Shown: positions 11,225-23,080 of the stretch, one piece after another | Position numbering within the stretch: the stretch's first letter is position 1 | How the letters are laid out: each line of letters begins with the position of its first letter | Assembly: GCA_013339895.1 (NCBI GenBank) | Contig: JABACO010000004.1 | Span: 9,883,014-9,947,013 of the forward strand | Reading direction: 5' to 3' | Source of the DNA: Ephydatia muelleri | Lineage: Eukaryota > Porifera > Demospongiae > Spongillida > Spongillidae | Length of the DNA stretch: 64,000 nt | Translations under genes and position numbers: made by a program | The notes under the pieces: generated by a model | The model's database searches: none | Told to the model about the DNA's origin: nothing | What the model saw: only the letters and a program-made list of their open reading frames with translations

Positions 11225-14200
11225 CACAATTCAGAGCTGTGAAGGAGTTGAACCACCCCCAAGGTGACCCTGTAACCGGAAGTGGGCGTTACCGTCACGT
11301 GAGTCATAGTGTCTCTGTTAAAATCTGGAATTGAAGCCTAAACTCTGTCGCAATTCAGAGCAGCCTGTCACTACGACAGTCCACCTTGGAGGGTGCAGAG
11401 GTTGAACCACCCCCAAGGAGACCCTGTGACCGGAAGTGGGCGTTACCGCCACGTGAGTCATAGTGTCTCTGTTAAAATGTATAATTGAAGCATAAATTAT
11501 GTCGCATTTCAGAGCAGCATGTCACTACGACAGTCCACCTTGGAGGGTGAAGAGGTTGAACCACCCCCAAGGTGACCCTGTGACCGGAAGTGGGCGTTAC
11601 CGCCACGTGAGTCATAGTGTCTCTATTAAAATCTGGAATTGAAGCATACATTCTGTCGCAATCCAGAGCAGCATGTCACTACAACAGTCCACCTTGGAGG
11701 GTGAAGAGGTTGAACCACCCCCAAGGTGACCCTGTGACCGGAAGTGGGCGTTACCGCCACGTGAGTCATAGTGTCTCTGTTAAAATCTGGAATTGAAGCC
11801 TAAAATCTGTCGCAATTCAGAGCGGCCTGTCACTACGACAGTCCACCTTGGAGGGTGAAGAGGTTGAACCACCCCCAAGGTGACCCTGTGGCCGGAAGTG
11901 GGCGTTACCGCCACGTGAGTCATAGTGTCTCTGTTAAAATGTGGAATTGAAGCATACATTCTGTCGCAATTCAGAGCAGCATGTCACTACAACAGTCCAC
12001 CTTGGAGGGTGAAGAGGTTGAACCACCCCCAAGGTGACCCTGTGGCCGGAAGTGGGCGTTACCGCCACGTGAGTCATAGTGTCTCTGTTGAAATGTGGAA
12101 TTGAAGCATACATTCTGTCGCAATTCAGAGCAGCATGTCACTACAACAGTCCACCTTGGAGGGTGAAGAGGTTGAACCACCCCCAAGGTGACCCTGTGAC
12201 CGGAAGTGGGCGTTACCGCCACGTGAGTCATAGTGTCTCTGTTAAAATCTGGAATTGAAGCATACATTCTGTCACAATTCAGAGCAGCATGTCACTGCAA
12301 CAGTCCACCTTGGAGGGTGAAGAGGTTGAACCACCCCAAGGTGACCCTGTGACCGGAAGTGGGCGTTACCGCCACGTGAGTCATAGTGTCTCTGTTAAAA
12401 TCTGGAATTGAAGCATAAATTCTGTTGCAATTCAGAGCAGCATGTCACTACAACAGTCCACCTTGGAGGGTGAAGAGGTTGAACCACCCCCAAGGTGACC
12501 CTGTGGCCGGAAGTGGCCGTTACCGCCACGTGAGTCATAGTGTCTCTGTTAAAATGTGGAATTGAAGCATAAATTCTGTCGCAATTCAGAGCAGCATGTC
12601 ACTACAACAGTCCACCTTGGAGGGTGAAGAGGTTGAACCACCCCCAAGGTGATCCTGTGACCGGAAGTGGGTGTTACCGCCACGTGAGTCATAGTGTCTC
12701 AGTTAAAATCTGGAATTGAAGCCTAAAATCTGTCGCAATTCAGAGCAGCATGTCACTACGACAGTCCACCATGGAGGGTGAAGAGGTTGAACCACCCCCA
12801 AGGTGACCCTGTGGCCGGAAGTGGGCGTTACCGCCACGTGAGTCATAGTGTCTCTGTTAAAATCTGGAATTGAAGCATACATTCTGTCGCAATTCAGACC
12901 AGCATGTCACTACAACAGTCCACCTTGGAGGGTGAAGAGGTTGAACCACCCCCAAGGTGACCCTGTGACCGGAAGTGGGCGTTACCGCCACATGAGTCAT
13001 AGTGTCTCTGTTAAAATCTGGAATTGAAGCCTAAAATCTGTCGCAATTCAGAGCGGCCTGTCACTATGACAGTCCACCTTGGAGGGTGAAGAGGTTGAAC
13101 CACCCCCAAGGTGACCCTGTGGCCGGAAGTGGGCGTTACCGCCACGTGAGTCATAGTGTCTCTGTTGAAATGTGGAATTGAAGCATACATTCTGTCGCAA
13201 TTCAGAGCAGCATGTCACTACAACAGTCCACCTTGGAGGGTGAAGAGGTTGAACCACCCCCAAGGTGACCCTGTGACCGGAAGTGGGCGTTACCGCCACG
13301 TGAGTCATAGTGTCTCTGTTAAAATCTGGAATTGAAGCCTAAAATCTGTCGCAATTCAGAGCGGCCTGTCACTACGACAGTCCACCTTGGAGGGTGAAGA
13401 GGTTGAACCACCCCCAAGGTGACCCTGTGGCCGGAAGTGGGCGTTACCGCCACGTGAGTCATAGTGTCTCTGTTGAAATGTGGAATTGAAGCATACATTC
13501 TGTCACAATTCAGAGCAGCATGTCACTGCAACAGTCCACCTTGGAGGGTGAAGAGGTTGAACCACCCCAAGGTGACCCTGTGACCGGAAGTGGGCGTTAC
13601 CGCCACGTGAGTCATAGTGTCTCTGTTAAAATCTGGAATTGAAGCATAAATTTTGTCGCAATTCAGAGCAGCATGTCACTACGACAGTCCACCTTGGAGG
13701 GTGAAGAGGTTGAACCACCCCCAAGGTGACCCTGTGGCCGGAAGTGGGCGTTACCGCCACGTGAGTCATAGTGTCTCTGTTGAAATGTGGAATTGAAGCA
13801 TACATTCTGTCGCAATTCAGAGCAGCATGTCACTACAACAGTCCACCTTGGAGGGTGAAGAGGTTGAACCACCCCCAAGGTGACCCTGTGACCGGAAGTG
13901 GGCGTTACCGCCACGTGAGTCATAGTGTCTCTGTTAAAATCTGGAATTGAAGCATACATTCTGTCACAATTCAGAGCAGCATGTCACTGCAACAGTCCAC
14001 CTTGGAGGGTGAAGAGGTTGAACCACCCCAAGGTGACCCTGTGACCGGAAGTGGGCGTTACCGCCACGTGAGTCATAGTGTCTCTGTTAAAATCTGGAAT
14101 TGAAGCATAAATTCTGTTGCAATTCAGAGCAGCATGTCACTACAACAGTCCACCTTGGAGGGTGAAGAGGTTGAACCACCCCCAAGGTGACCCTGTGGCC

Positions 14201-16418
14201 GGAAGTGGGCGTTACCGCCACGTGAGTCATAGTGTCTCTGTTAAAATGTGGAATTGAAGCATACATTCTGTCGCAATTCAGAGCAGCATGTCACTACAAC
14301 AGTCCACCTTGGAGGGTGAAGAGGTTGAACCACCCCCAAGGTGACCCTGTGACCGGAAGTGGGCGTTACCGCCACGTGAGTCATAGTGTCTCTGTTAAAA
14401 TCTGGAATTGAAGCATAAATTCTGTCGCAATTCAGAGCAGCATGTCACTACAACAGTCCACCTTGGAGGGTGAAGAGGTTGAACCACCCCCAAGGTGACC
14501 CTGTGACCGGAAGTGGGCGTTACCGCCACGTGAGTCATAGTGTCTCTGTTAAAATCTGGAATTGAAGCATACATTCTGTCACAATTCAGAGCAGCATGTC
14601 ACTGCAACAGTCCACCTTGGAGGGTGAAGAGGTTGAACCACCCCAAGGTGACCCTGTGACCGGAAGTGGGCGTTACCGCCACGTGAGTCATAGTGTCTCT
14701 GTTAAAATCTGGAATTGAAGCATAAATTCTGTTGCAATTCAGAGCAGCATGTCACTACAACAGTCCACCTTGGAGGGTGAAGAGGTTGAACCACCCCCAA
14801 GGTGACCCTGTGGCCGGAAGTGGGCGTTACCGCCACGTGAGTCATAGTGTCTCTGTTAAAATCTGGAATTGAAGCATACATTCTGTCACAATTCAGAGCA
14901 GCATGTCACTGCAACAGTCCACCTTGGAGGGTGAAGAGGTTGAACCACCCCCAAGGTGACCCTGTGACCGGAAGTGGGCGTTACCGCCACGTGAGTCATA
15001 GTGTCTCTGTTAAAATCTGGAATTGAAGCATACATTCTGTCGCAATTCAGAGCAGCATGTCACTACAACAGTCCACCTTGGAGGGTGAAGAGGTTGAACC
15101 ACCCCCAAGGTGACCCTATGACCGGAAGTGGGCGTTACGACCACGTGAGTCATAGTGTCTCTGTTAAAATCTGGAATTGAAGCCTAAAATCTGTCGCAAT
15201 TTAGAGCAGCCCGTCACTACGACAGTCCACCTTGGAGGGTGAAGAGGTTGAACCACCCCCAAGGTGACCCTGTGACCGGAAGTGGGCGTTACCGCCACGT
15301 GAGTCATAGTGTCTCTGTTATTGAAGCATACATTCTGTCACAATTCAGAGCAGCATGTCACTGCAACAGTCCACCTTGGAGGGTGAAGAGGTTGCACCTC
15401 CCCCAAGGTGACCCTGTGACCGGAAGTGGGCGTTACCGCCACGTGAGTCATAGTGTCTGTGTTAGAATCTGGAATTGAAGCCTAAAATCTGTCGCATTTC
15501 AGAGCAGCCTGTCACTACGACAGTCCATCTTAGAGGGTGAAGAGGTTGAACCACCCCCAAGGTGACCCTGTGGCCGGAAGTGGGCGTTACCGCCACGTGA
15601 GTCATAGTGTCTCTGTTAAAATCTGGAATTGAAGCATAAATTCTGTCGCAATTCAGAGCAGCATGTCACTACAACAGTCCACCTTGGAGGGTGAAGAGGT
15701 TGAACCACCCCCAAGGTGACCCTGTGACCGGAAGTGGGTGTTACCGCCACGTGAGTCATAGTGTCTCTGTTAAAATCTGGAATTGAAGCATAAAATCTGT
15801 CGCAATTCAGAGCAGCCTGTCACTACGATAGTCCACCATGGAGGGTGAAGAGGTTGAACCACCCCCAAGGTGACCCTGTGACCGGAAGTGGGCGTTACCG
15901 CCACGTGAGTCATAGTGTCTCTGTTAAAATCTGGAATTGAAGCCTAAATTCTGTCGCAATTCAGAGCAGCCTGTCACTATGACAGTCCACCTTGGAGGGT
16001 GAAGAGGTTGAACCACCCCCAAGGTGACCCTGTGACCGGAAGTGGGCGTTACCGCCACGCGTCTCTGTTAAAATGTATAATTGAAGCATGAATTATGTCG
16101 CATTTCAGAGCAGCATGTCACTACGACAGTCCACCATGGAGGGTGAAGAGGTTGAACCACCCCCAAGGTGACCCTGTGACCGGAAGTGGCCGTTACCGCC
16201 ACGTGAGTCATAGTGTCTCTGTTAAAATCTGGAATTGAAGCATACATTCTGTCGCAATTCAGAGCAGCATGTCACTACAACAGTCCACCTTGATGGGTGA
16301 AGAGGTTGAACCACCCCCAAGGTGACCTTGTGACCGGAAGTGGGCGTTACCGCCACGTGAGTCAGTGTCTCTGTTAAAATGTATAATTGAAGCCTAAATT
16401 CTGTCGCAATTCAGGACA
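11225..16418 (+). repeat. 154-bp satellite array, about 34 copies
   Basis: The period is 154 bp: the GTTGAACCACC phase point falls at 11247, 11401, 11555 and 11709. Each unit carries CCGGAAGTGGGCGTTACCGCC followed by CACGTGAGTCATAG, that is an ETS-type core, an E-box (CACGTG) and an overlapping AP-1-type heptamer (TGAGTCA). This block is nearly invariant. The stretch around GAAGCATACATTCTGTCGC varies between a few recurrent types (gcatacattctgtcgc, gcctaaaatctgtcgc, gcataaattctgttgc, gcatacattctgtcac). A 153-bp subtype with one C fewer recurs and is often followed by the same neighbour type, indicating block duplication. Open frames here are periodic artefacts. Confidence 0.95.
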
Positions 16419-16978
16419 TCATGGCTGGCTACTTTGGCAAGGAAGCTTTTGACATCACCACTACTATTGACACCAGACCATCATCATTTTACATCAGCAC
16501 ATGAGTGTATATATTTACATATTGATTAACACATGCATAACTTTAGTATCGTGGTCATTACCATCACATTGTTCATGGACATTACAATGAGATTGTTGTG
16601 AGAGTGCCATGACTAATGGAACATCAATTATAACCAACCAATCATGTTTCAATGGCTATACCTTGTAATAAGTATATATGCATAAACATAGAGGCAACAG
16701 TTCTGAATGACTTTCTACTGGGTCATGATTATCATAACTCTCTCTCCAAGTACATATCGGATTGAATCATATAAGATTAAGAATACGCGTGCATTCAATT
16801 TAAGAATTGCATGTCATGTGATGCATCAATATAACGTTGTTATGATGCCACGCCCCTTCAATAATGTACCATAATAAATACAACATGTATGTATTGCCAC
16901 GTCAATGAGGAAACAACGCAGAGTAGAGTACAGAAGTGTGATTACAACATTTTATAAACCTTGGAATTGATTACTATT
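16419..16978. other. 3' flank of the transposase gene inside the CACTA element
   Basis: AT-rich sequence between the satellite and the transposase stop codon, with no coding frame. It presumably contains the transposase 3' UTR and the polyadenylation signal on the minus strand. Confidence 0.4.
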
Positions 16979-19969
16979 CTAAGATTCAAAAAGTTGAATC
17001 TTTCTATTGACTGGACATAACACTAGCACATTATCAACTCCAAAGTCAAACTTCTGTGTTGTGTTTAATTCTGCACACTGATTAATGATCCTGCTTAGAG
17101 GAAGGAATACTGATGGTCCACTTTTCTTTGTAATGTTGGTGAATGTTTTCATAGGATACACCTGCATGTCTTGGTAAGGATGATTTTCATACCAGTGTAC
17201 ATATGCAAATACATGAGTGACATGAGATTCTGGTTTTCCGGGATGCATCATTGCCACAGTGTGGTAAAAGAAGTATTGAACTTCACCTGCACGGTATTCA
17301 CAACTGCTAGCTGATAAGAAGTTTCTCCCTTCAAGAGGCTTTGGCCAATAGGCAATGATACTATGTGAACTATTGCCCCTAGCTTTCACTGACAAAAATT
17401 TCTCCCCCAAAATACTCACCTCATTAAAAACATCATGAGCCATAAACACATGTGTAATTTTTGACAGAGGATATAGAGCCAAATAGACGTTTCTCAGCCA
17501 CTCAACTTCATCCAATGAAAACAGCTTTTCGCTCACTTTTGATGTTGCCTCATATGTCACACTATTAGTAGCATCGATTTGTTCAATTGAACAGAAAACG
17601 TGTCTGGAGTATCTTTGTAAATTGTTCGGATCAGCTAGGGTCTGTTGAATAGAGCCTTGGCAAGATGTTTCTTCTTCATGAAGCCACTCAATACAGGCCC
17701 CTGTCATTGATAACTGACTCTTAGCTTCCTGAAAATTAAGAAACTTTGTCATCACTTGAAGTTCAGGGCAGATCCAATTTTTCTGGAAGCTTTCAAAAAC
17801 ACCATTGTAACGTTCAAATGGAAAGCACCAAAATGAATGCACTGGTCCATAATCTAACATACAGTCTTTTAAATGCAAGTGAAGATGCATGTTTGGTGTG
17901 CATTTATTTTTACCATACAATTTCTCATATGTATTGCAGAATGCAGTGAGTTTCTCATCACCCTTAATAACATCATCTATGGTCACAATTGGTTTGAGAA
18001 GCAGAGAACATGCTTCAACAAAATGAGACCAGCACCGCAGATCGTCAAGTGTTAAAATGGTATGAAGTATGGGCACAGAATACACTAGCACCCAATTTTT
18101 CCACTGATCTGCTGTCAGTGAAGACACTTTAGATTCTATTTTGTGTGGAATACGACCCAGAAATGGTGGCACTCTTGTACTGTCTATAATTTCCTGCATA
18201 GTCTGGTAGTCCTGTTTAGAAAAGTTGTAATTATCCTTCCACACTGACATCATGTATTTTGCAGTGCCTAACAGTAGATTATGCATAGGATCCACAACAT
18301 GAAATCGAACAAGATCTAAGTAGGGTAGTCGGATCAGTTCTGAATATCTAACTCCCCATGTACGTTGCAATTCTTTTTTCTCAAGACTAGATTTGCTCTG
18401 CATGATTTGTTTTAGAATATGCATGTGAGAATCATGACATCTTGGTGACCATGCACTCCTATCAAATCCTGAATAATCAGGTTTGGAACCAAACTCTAAA
18501 CACTCAAACTCCTTCAAACATTTTGAACACCCCCGTCGAGCACTGTGTGACATAAACCCACACAACTTACGAGTTGCAGGAATATCTGCTGAAATAGAGG
18601 TTAGCATACATCTTACGGAAGTAACACCAAAAGCTGAACCTGACTTGATAAGGGTACCGTGCCACAGCTCCATCAAATCATCAATTAGAGGCTTCAAAAA
18701 TGAATTTACACTCAACTTTGGCTCATTAGGTCCAGGAATGCACCCCACAATAATAACATTGTCCAGTTTAAATCGTTTATGTCGAGGTAAGTTTTCAATG
18801 ACTAAGTATATAAGTCCCATACTATAGTTAACATGTTTATAAATCTTGAACCAGTCTATGTTTAAACGCAAGGAAAGGCTGTAAGGAACAGAAAGAAACT
18901 GACCTGGAGCAGAAAGCTCTTTCCAAACATTTCCGTCATAAATGTCAGACAGTACATTTTCAACAGGTGCCCGTGATCTCCAATGTTCAATATCCGTTAA
19001 AAATTCTTTCTTTAGAAACAACCTGCATAATGATGTTTTTAAGGGGCAATAAACATATACTTTTTTGGGGACAAATCGATAGTGCTTTCCACATTTAACT
19101 TTGCGAAGAAGCTCAGCCCCACAGGTCATATTTCGAGTTCCAGTTTTTTCAGTGCAAACCATATTTGAGGATGCATAATTTCGGATATTATAGCATGCTG
19201 AGCATTTGGGACACACAGCAAACTTGTTTAACTCTGCACAAATTTTATTTTTTCCAAATATTTTTCTCAATTGATAAACTGTTTTTGGTAACTGGTTTAA
19301 TAGAAGCTGTATTCTATCATCATTCAGACACTGAGCTATTATTTTTAGCAAAGTTTCAAAAACCTTTAAGACAAATTCTATACCCCTGTCTGAAACCTTG
19401 TACACCAGCTGGAAAAAAACCAAGCCTATGGCTAAAGGTTGGAGCACAAGGCTACTTAATGATCCATACGATTTTTCACCAGCTACATTCACATTGTGAT
19501 TTGTAGTTGAAAGGGCGTTGGTACTGTTGTACATTGACCTGGATGCAGATTCATAGTGGCTTACATCATCTGGCATCATGTCTGTAGATATAGGTTGCAC
19601 ACACATTTCTTGATCAATGTCATCAATATTGTCCACTACTTGTGCTTCGTTTTCTTGCTCATGATTCTCAAGATCTGATTCCTTGTCAGAACTGACAGAA
19701 CCACTTCATTCATCAGAAATTTTCTGAATCACTTCTTCCTCCTCTGATTCTCCATGATCATAATTCCGAACATCACTAATGTCTTTCCCTTCTGTTTGAA
19801 AAGAATCACTGCCATCATCAGGCCCATCGTGATCTATTAAAATGCTTTGAGACGCTTCCTCAGAAGACGTTCCAGGTGGACAGTACAAAGGGTTTTGGTG
19901 ACGCTTGTAAGCTGAATAACTGAGCTTTTTACAGCATTTAGGACATCGAGTTCTGTTTCGTGAAGACAT
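16979..19969 (-). CDS. CACTA/EnSpm transposase (TNP2/TNPD type), one internal stop
   Basis: A continuous 997-codon frame from ATG at 19969 to TAG at 16979, broken only by a TGA at 19708-19706. The N-terminus has a Cys/His motif (CPKCCKKL ... H) and an acidic linker. The middle has further C-x2-C pairs. The core carries GCIPGPNEPK, then CGFMSHSARRGCSKC, then VVDPMHNLLLGT, then FPFERYNG, the order and spacing of the Transposase_21 (TNP2) family. Candidate catalytic acids are the Asp in NIDWF, the Asp in VVDPMH and the Glu in FPFERY, assigned by analogy. No introns are apparent. A 359-bp divergent spacer separates its start from the plus-strand partner gene. Because the frame is otherwise clean, the TGA may be a recent nonsense mutation, a sequencing error, or spliced out or read through. 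Confidence 0.85.
19706..19708 (-). other. in-frame TGA in transposase
   Basis: Separates codons 1-87 (counting from ATG 19969) from the rest in the same frame; the sequence on both sides is acidic and Ser-rich linker. It is the only lesion seen in about 3 kb. Confidence 0.85.
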
Positions 19970-20327
19970 CTTAGGATCCAATTACGCGCCGGAACACTTA
20001 AATTTGTACTAAGAATGTTTATTAATTTATTTAAAAATGCAAGTAAAATTTGGCGCTAAAACACCGCGTGGTCTAGAATGAATGTTCATCCGCGAAGTCA
20101 AAGAGGCGTCGACACACCAGAAAGAACTGGTCAGGTTAGTGGCATATTCACGGTGCGGTTAATGATTTTGATCATAGCAGCATGGTCATGTTACGCCAAG
20201 AAGGCTTATTGGCGGTGCCTCTACCAGTGCATTTTACGGCACCCCACCTGCTGTGCATTCGCGGACTACTTGGTTTCCTGGGGAGGTAATAGAATGTGGC
20301 AATACTGGTACCAGTCGTAGAAACGAG
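19970..20327. promoter_or_regulatory. divergent promoter region of the CACTA element
   Basis: About 360 bp between the transposase ATG (minus) and the coiled-coil gene ATG (plus). The two genes most likely share regulatory sequence here. No clear TATA box is assigned. Upstream in-frame extension of the plus gene is possible. Confidence 0.5.
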
Positions 20328-21325
20328 ATGGAGGAACTGAAAGGATGGATGCACCAACTCGTTGCAGATATGCAAACAAGTATACTGGGACGCATATCGG
20401 ATATTGAGCAAAACATCCAGAGCCTCTCGGACCGTGTTTCTTCACTGGAGAGGCAAAATGAAGCTGTGGATGTGTTGCAGCAGGCAGATGAAACTGCCAC
20501 CGCTGCGATGCCCCACCAAAGTCCGCGCCACACACGCACCCGCAAAGCCCCCACTGAAATACAGGCAAGTGGAGTTAGGATCTCATTACAATGTTTATTT
20601 TTACCTTATCAGGGTCGTATAAGAGAAGTGTATAACAATTTGGGAGAAGAACTTCACTTTCGGCTTGACGAAGGGTAACTTTAGGGTCTGTTACCCTCTG
20701 TACTTTTCTTATACATTTGCATCTCTATCTGGTGGCAGAATTGATAGTGAATTCAATAAGAAGATCGTAAGCCTGGTAGCGGCCGAGTTCGATAAGGATC
20801 ACTGCCCAATTGCCACAGTTAAAGGTATTTTCTGTGCATTACTTTTCACCAAAATGGCTTTTGTCTGTTGTAGCTGGTTTAGTTACCTACAAGAGAACTC
20901 TGAAGAGGGCTCTGACATCAAACGATTCAACTTCTCGGCGTGTCAAGCGATCCCGCCAACAGCGTGTAGGCCTCCATACGTCCTAGTTTTTTTACTATAC
21001 GTCGCGTGATGCTTTTTTTCTGCTGTAGTTGTGGGAGAAACGGTGCCAAGTGCTGAAGGACGACGAGAAGCAGTTATGGGGTGACATCAAGCCTACAATG
21101 ATGTCAGAAGAGGAGAGCGACGACCAGAACGCTCAAACTCTACAACGTCGCCGTCCGTCGTGGCGTTCTGATAGGCTAAATGACTTAATTGATGACTTGG
21201 ATGAACGAATAAACGGAACCAGCAACTCGAAGCTCCATCCAAAGAAGCAGAGAATTGAAGGACCGCTCTTGGACGCATCCACTCCTCCAACTGCCCAACC
21301 CTGGATGATACGAGAGAAAGCTTGA
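20328..21325 (+). CDS. five-exon coiled-coil protein of the CACTA element (TNPA-like role)
   Basis: Exons 20328-20564, 20613-20674, 20739-20824, 20874-20965 and 21029-21325 join in frame through introns of 48-64 bp to give 774 nt, 257 residues plus stop. The first donor is the rare GC type (ACAG|GCAAGT); the others are GT. The start context is GAGATGG. Residues 1-55 form a coiled coil (SDIEQNIQSLSDRVSSLE). A basic stretch follows (RRVKRSRQQR), then an acidic MMSEEESDD and a PSWRSDRLNDLIDDLDERI block, which I recall as recurrent in sponge and cnidarian repeat-associated proteins. Its position inside the element, divergent from the transposase, suggests a DNA-binding accessory protein like TNPA. 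That function is inferred from layout, not from homology. Confidence 0.7.
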
Positions 21326-21534
21326 ACGTTTTATGTTTTTGGTCGCTGCTTCTTTATCGATTGTATTCCTAATTTTATTATAAATTTGATCATGTGATCA
21401 TGAGTACACAAGTAGAAACGAGCTAGTATACAGAAACTGATTCGGAGACGTTTCCAAATATGTACTGCGTACGGAAGCGGTCATGGTGCACGGAGACATA
21501 GAGTAACAAACCCACAATAAGCGCACGTGATAGT

Positions 21535-21688
21535 ATCGAGTATACGCAAAATATACGACATGCGATTCTGGTTCTATCCGCAAAATATACCAATGCGTAT
21601 TCTTCGCGTATAGCATGTGTATATTCGTGTGTATATTTAGCATATACGCAGAGTATACACTATCGTATATCCAACTTGTAGCACAGTG
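21535..21688 (-). repeat. right TIR and subterminal repeats of CACTA element
   Basis: Reverse-oriented counterpart of 9851-10020: dense ATATACGC / GTATAC words ending in GCACAGTG, followed by GAA. Confidence 0.75.
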
Positions 21689-21691
21689 GAA

Positions 21692-22130
21692 GACTCTGAC
21701 GCGTCTTCAGCCGTTCATGGTAACGGACGCCATCATGCGCGCGCATATATACTTGTACGGTTGTAGTTGTACCTGACCCGGTCCCGCAACATGCGCACAC
21801 ATGTATCGTACGGCTATAGGTCATTCTTAGATTCTAGTATGAGACGTTGGAAAAGAGTAAAATGGATTTTTTACACATGTGCTGGATATAGTTTTGTACA
21901 TACACATACGTACGTTTGGGTTTGGGTACGAGACTAGATGATACGGCATCATTCCTTTCCCACCTTAGAGTCTGTTATTAGAGCCACGCATCCTGCTACT
22001 TACAAGCCTTCACTGTACACACCAGAAAAAATTTACTATATATGTATGTGGTTGCTGTGAATTTTGTATAACAGATGTCCAATTATCTGACGTCACACGC
22101 GTCTTACATCATGCGACTGATGATGCAATG
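21692..22130. other. flanking DNA, no gene seen
   Basis: Sequence to the right of the CACTA insertion, with no recognisable coding content. Confidence 0.4.
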
Positions 22131-23080
22131 TTTATAGATGTCTTGGAATCGTTGCACCGTAAAAGACCTAACGCAAGCTTTCTGGATGAAATCTGAAATG
22201 TCCTCTACACAGAAACGAAGAAACCCTTGTGAATAGCTCCATCTTTGACTCGAACTGTGGAAAAGGAAAAACGATAATATCTTGGAAAGTATGAAGTTGT
22301 GAAGATCTGTTGGACTCCATAGAACCTGTGAAAGTACTACTAACAAAAATCACCGAAAAGTTACAGTTGCTTCTAGAGAAAAGTGTGGAGTTGTTTGAAT
22401 CGAATGACCCTGATTTTAACCTAAGCTGCACTGATAAAATCAGTGTGAAAGTTGACACCAAATTTCTAACTCCTTGCTGCCGCTCCAAAGAAGTGGGTTG
22501 TGTTTCATTTCTTTGAAGTGCGAAGGTGTGGGAATGCAGAATGTGGAATATGTGGCAGAGTTAGGCTGTCTAATTCTCTAAGATTAAGTTGTTCCCAGAC
22601 CCTATGATGAAAGATGATGGGCATTTCCAATCATTTGAGGAAATTCATGGAACAGATACTTCAGAAAATGACAAACCTTCACTCAAGAGAGGTAAAGAGA
22701 GTTCTCTGCCTTTCTATGCAAGTGTACAACATGCCAAGAACAGTGGTATGAGGCTATGTTGTGATGAGTGTGGTATGTGGCGACTATTTTATGCTTTGCG
22801 AAAACTTAAAGCTCAAGAGAAGAAGTTGCTTGAACATGCTCTGGATGGCCTGAGTTTTTCTTGTGGTTCCTTACTACAGGATGCAGAACTACCTGAAGGT
22901 TTGCAAGATGTAGTGTTTGTAAGATCAATGAATTGTGGGGAACCAATTGAAGCTTTGTACTATTCAGCTAATTATGCATGTAGACATCTGTGTTTATTGT
23001 TCAGCAGACCTCTTCCAATAACATTCCATCATTCAAACGCTAAAAGACGTTTATAGTATAATAATTATACAATAAATTGC
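22130..23080 (+). pseudogene. broken gene of a cnidarian/sponge repeat-associated family
   Basis: The frame at 22589-23056 contains, in order, an FPDPMM segment, an EEIHGTDTSEND segment, FYASVQHAKN, C-DECGMWRL, FSCGS, ELPEGL and SMNCGEPIEALYYSANY. I recognise this order from many uncharacterised, multicopy cnidarian and sponge proteins, usually ending in a C-x2-C pair. Here the ICVYCSADL ending lies in the next frame, so a frameshift has occurred near 22985. Upstream Cys-containing pieces (22490-22590) lie in other frames with stops. The likely role is zinc binding in a repeat-derived protein; the function is unknown. Confidence 0.5.

Larger units (their letters stand above)
9851..21688. mobile_element. 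complete CACTA/EnSpm-type DNA transposon, 11.8 kb
   Basis: Left end CACTGTGC (9851) and right end GCACAGTG (21688) are inverted copies flanked by GAA on both sides. Beyond the 8 exact bases, the ends stay aligned for about 35 bp (26 of 35 identical by eye), including TATACGnTAGnGTATA. Inside each end are clusters of GCGTATA / GTATAC words (9868-10020 and 21535-21665), the subterminal repeats expected for CACTA elements. Between them lie a 154-bp satellite array, a TNP2-like transposase gene (minus) and a divergent five-exon gene (plus). The two-gene layout parallels plant En/Spm (transposase TNPD plus subterminal-repeat-binding TNPA). I read it as one full-length element. The transposase has one in-frame stop. 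Confidence 0.8.

Noticed and set aside
11225-16418. CRISPR-like array of regular repeats
   Set aside because: There are no unique spacers; the whole 154-bp unit is repeated, and the context is eukaryotic.
17746-19506. Plus-strand frames across the transposase
   Set aside because: Shadows of the long minus-strand transposase frame, with no domain content of their own.
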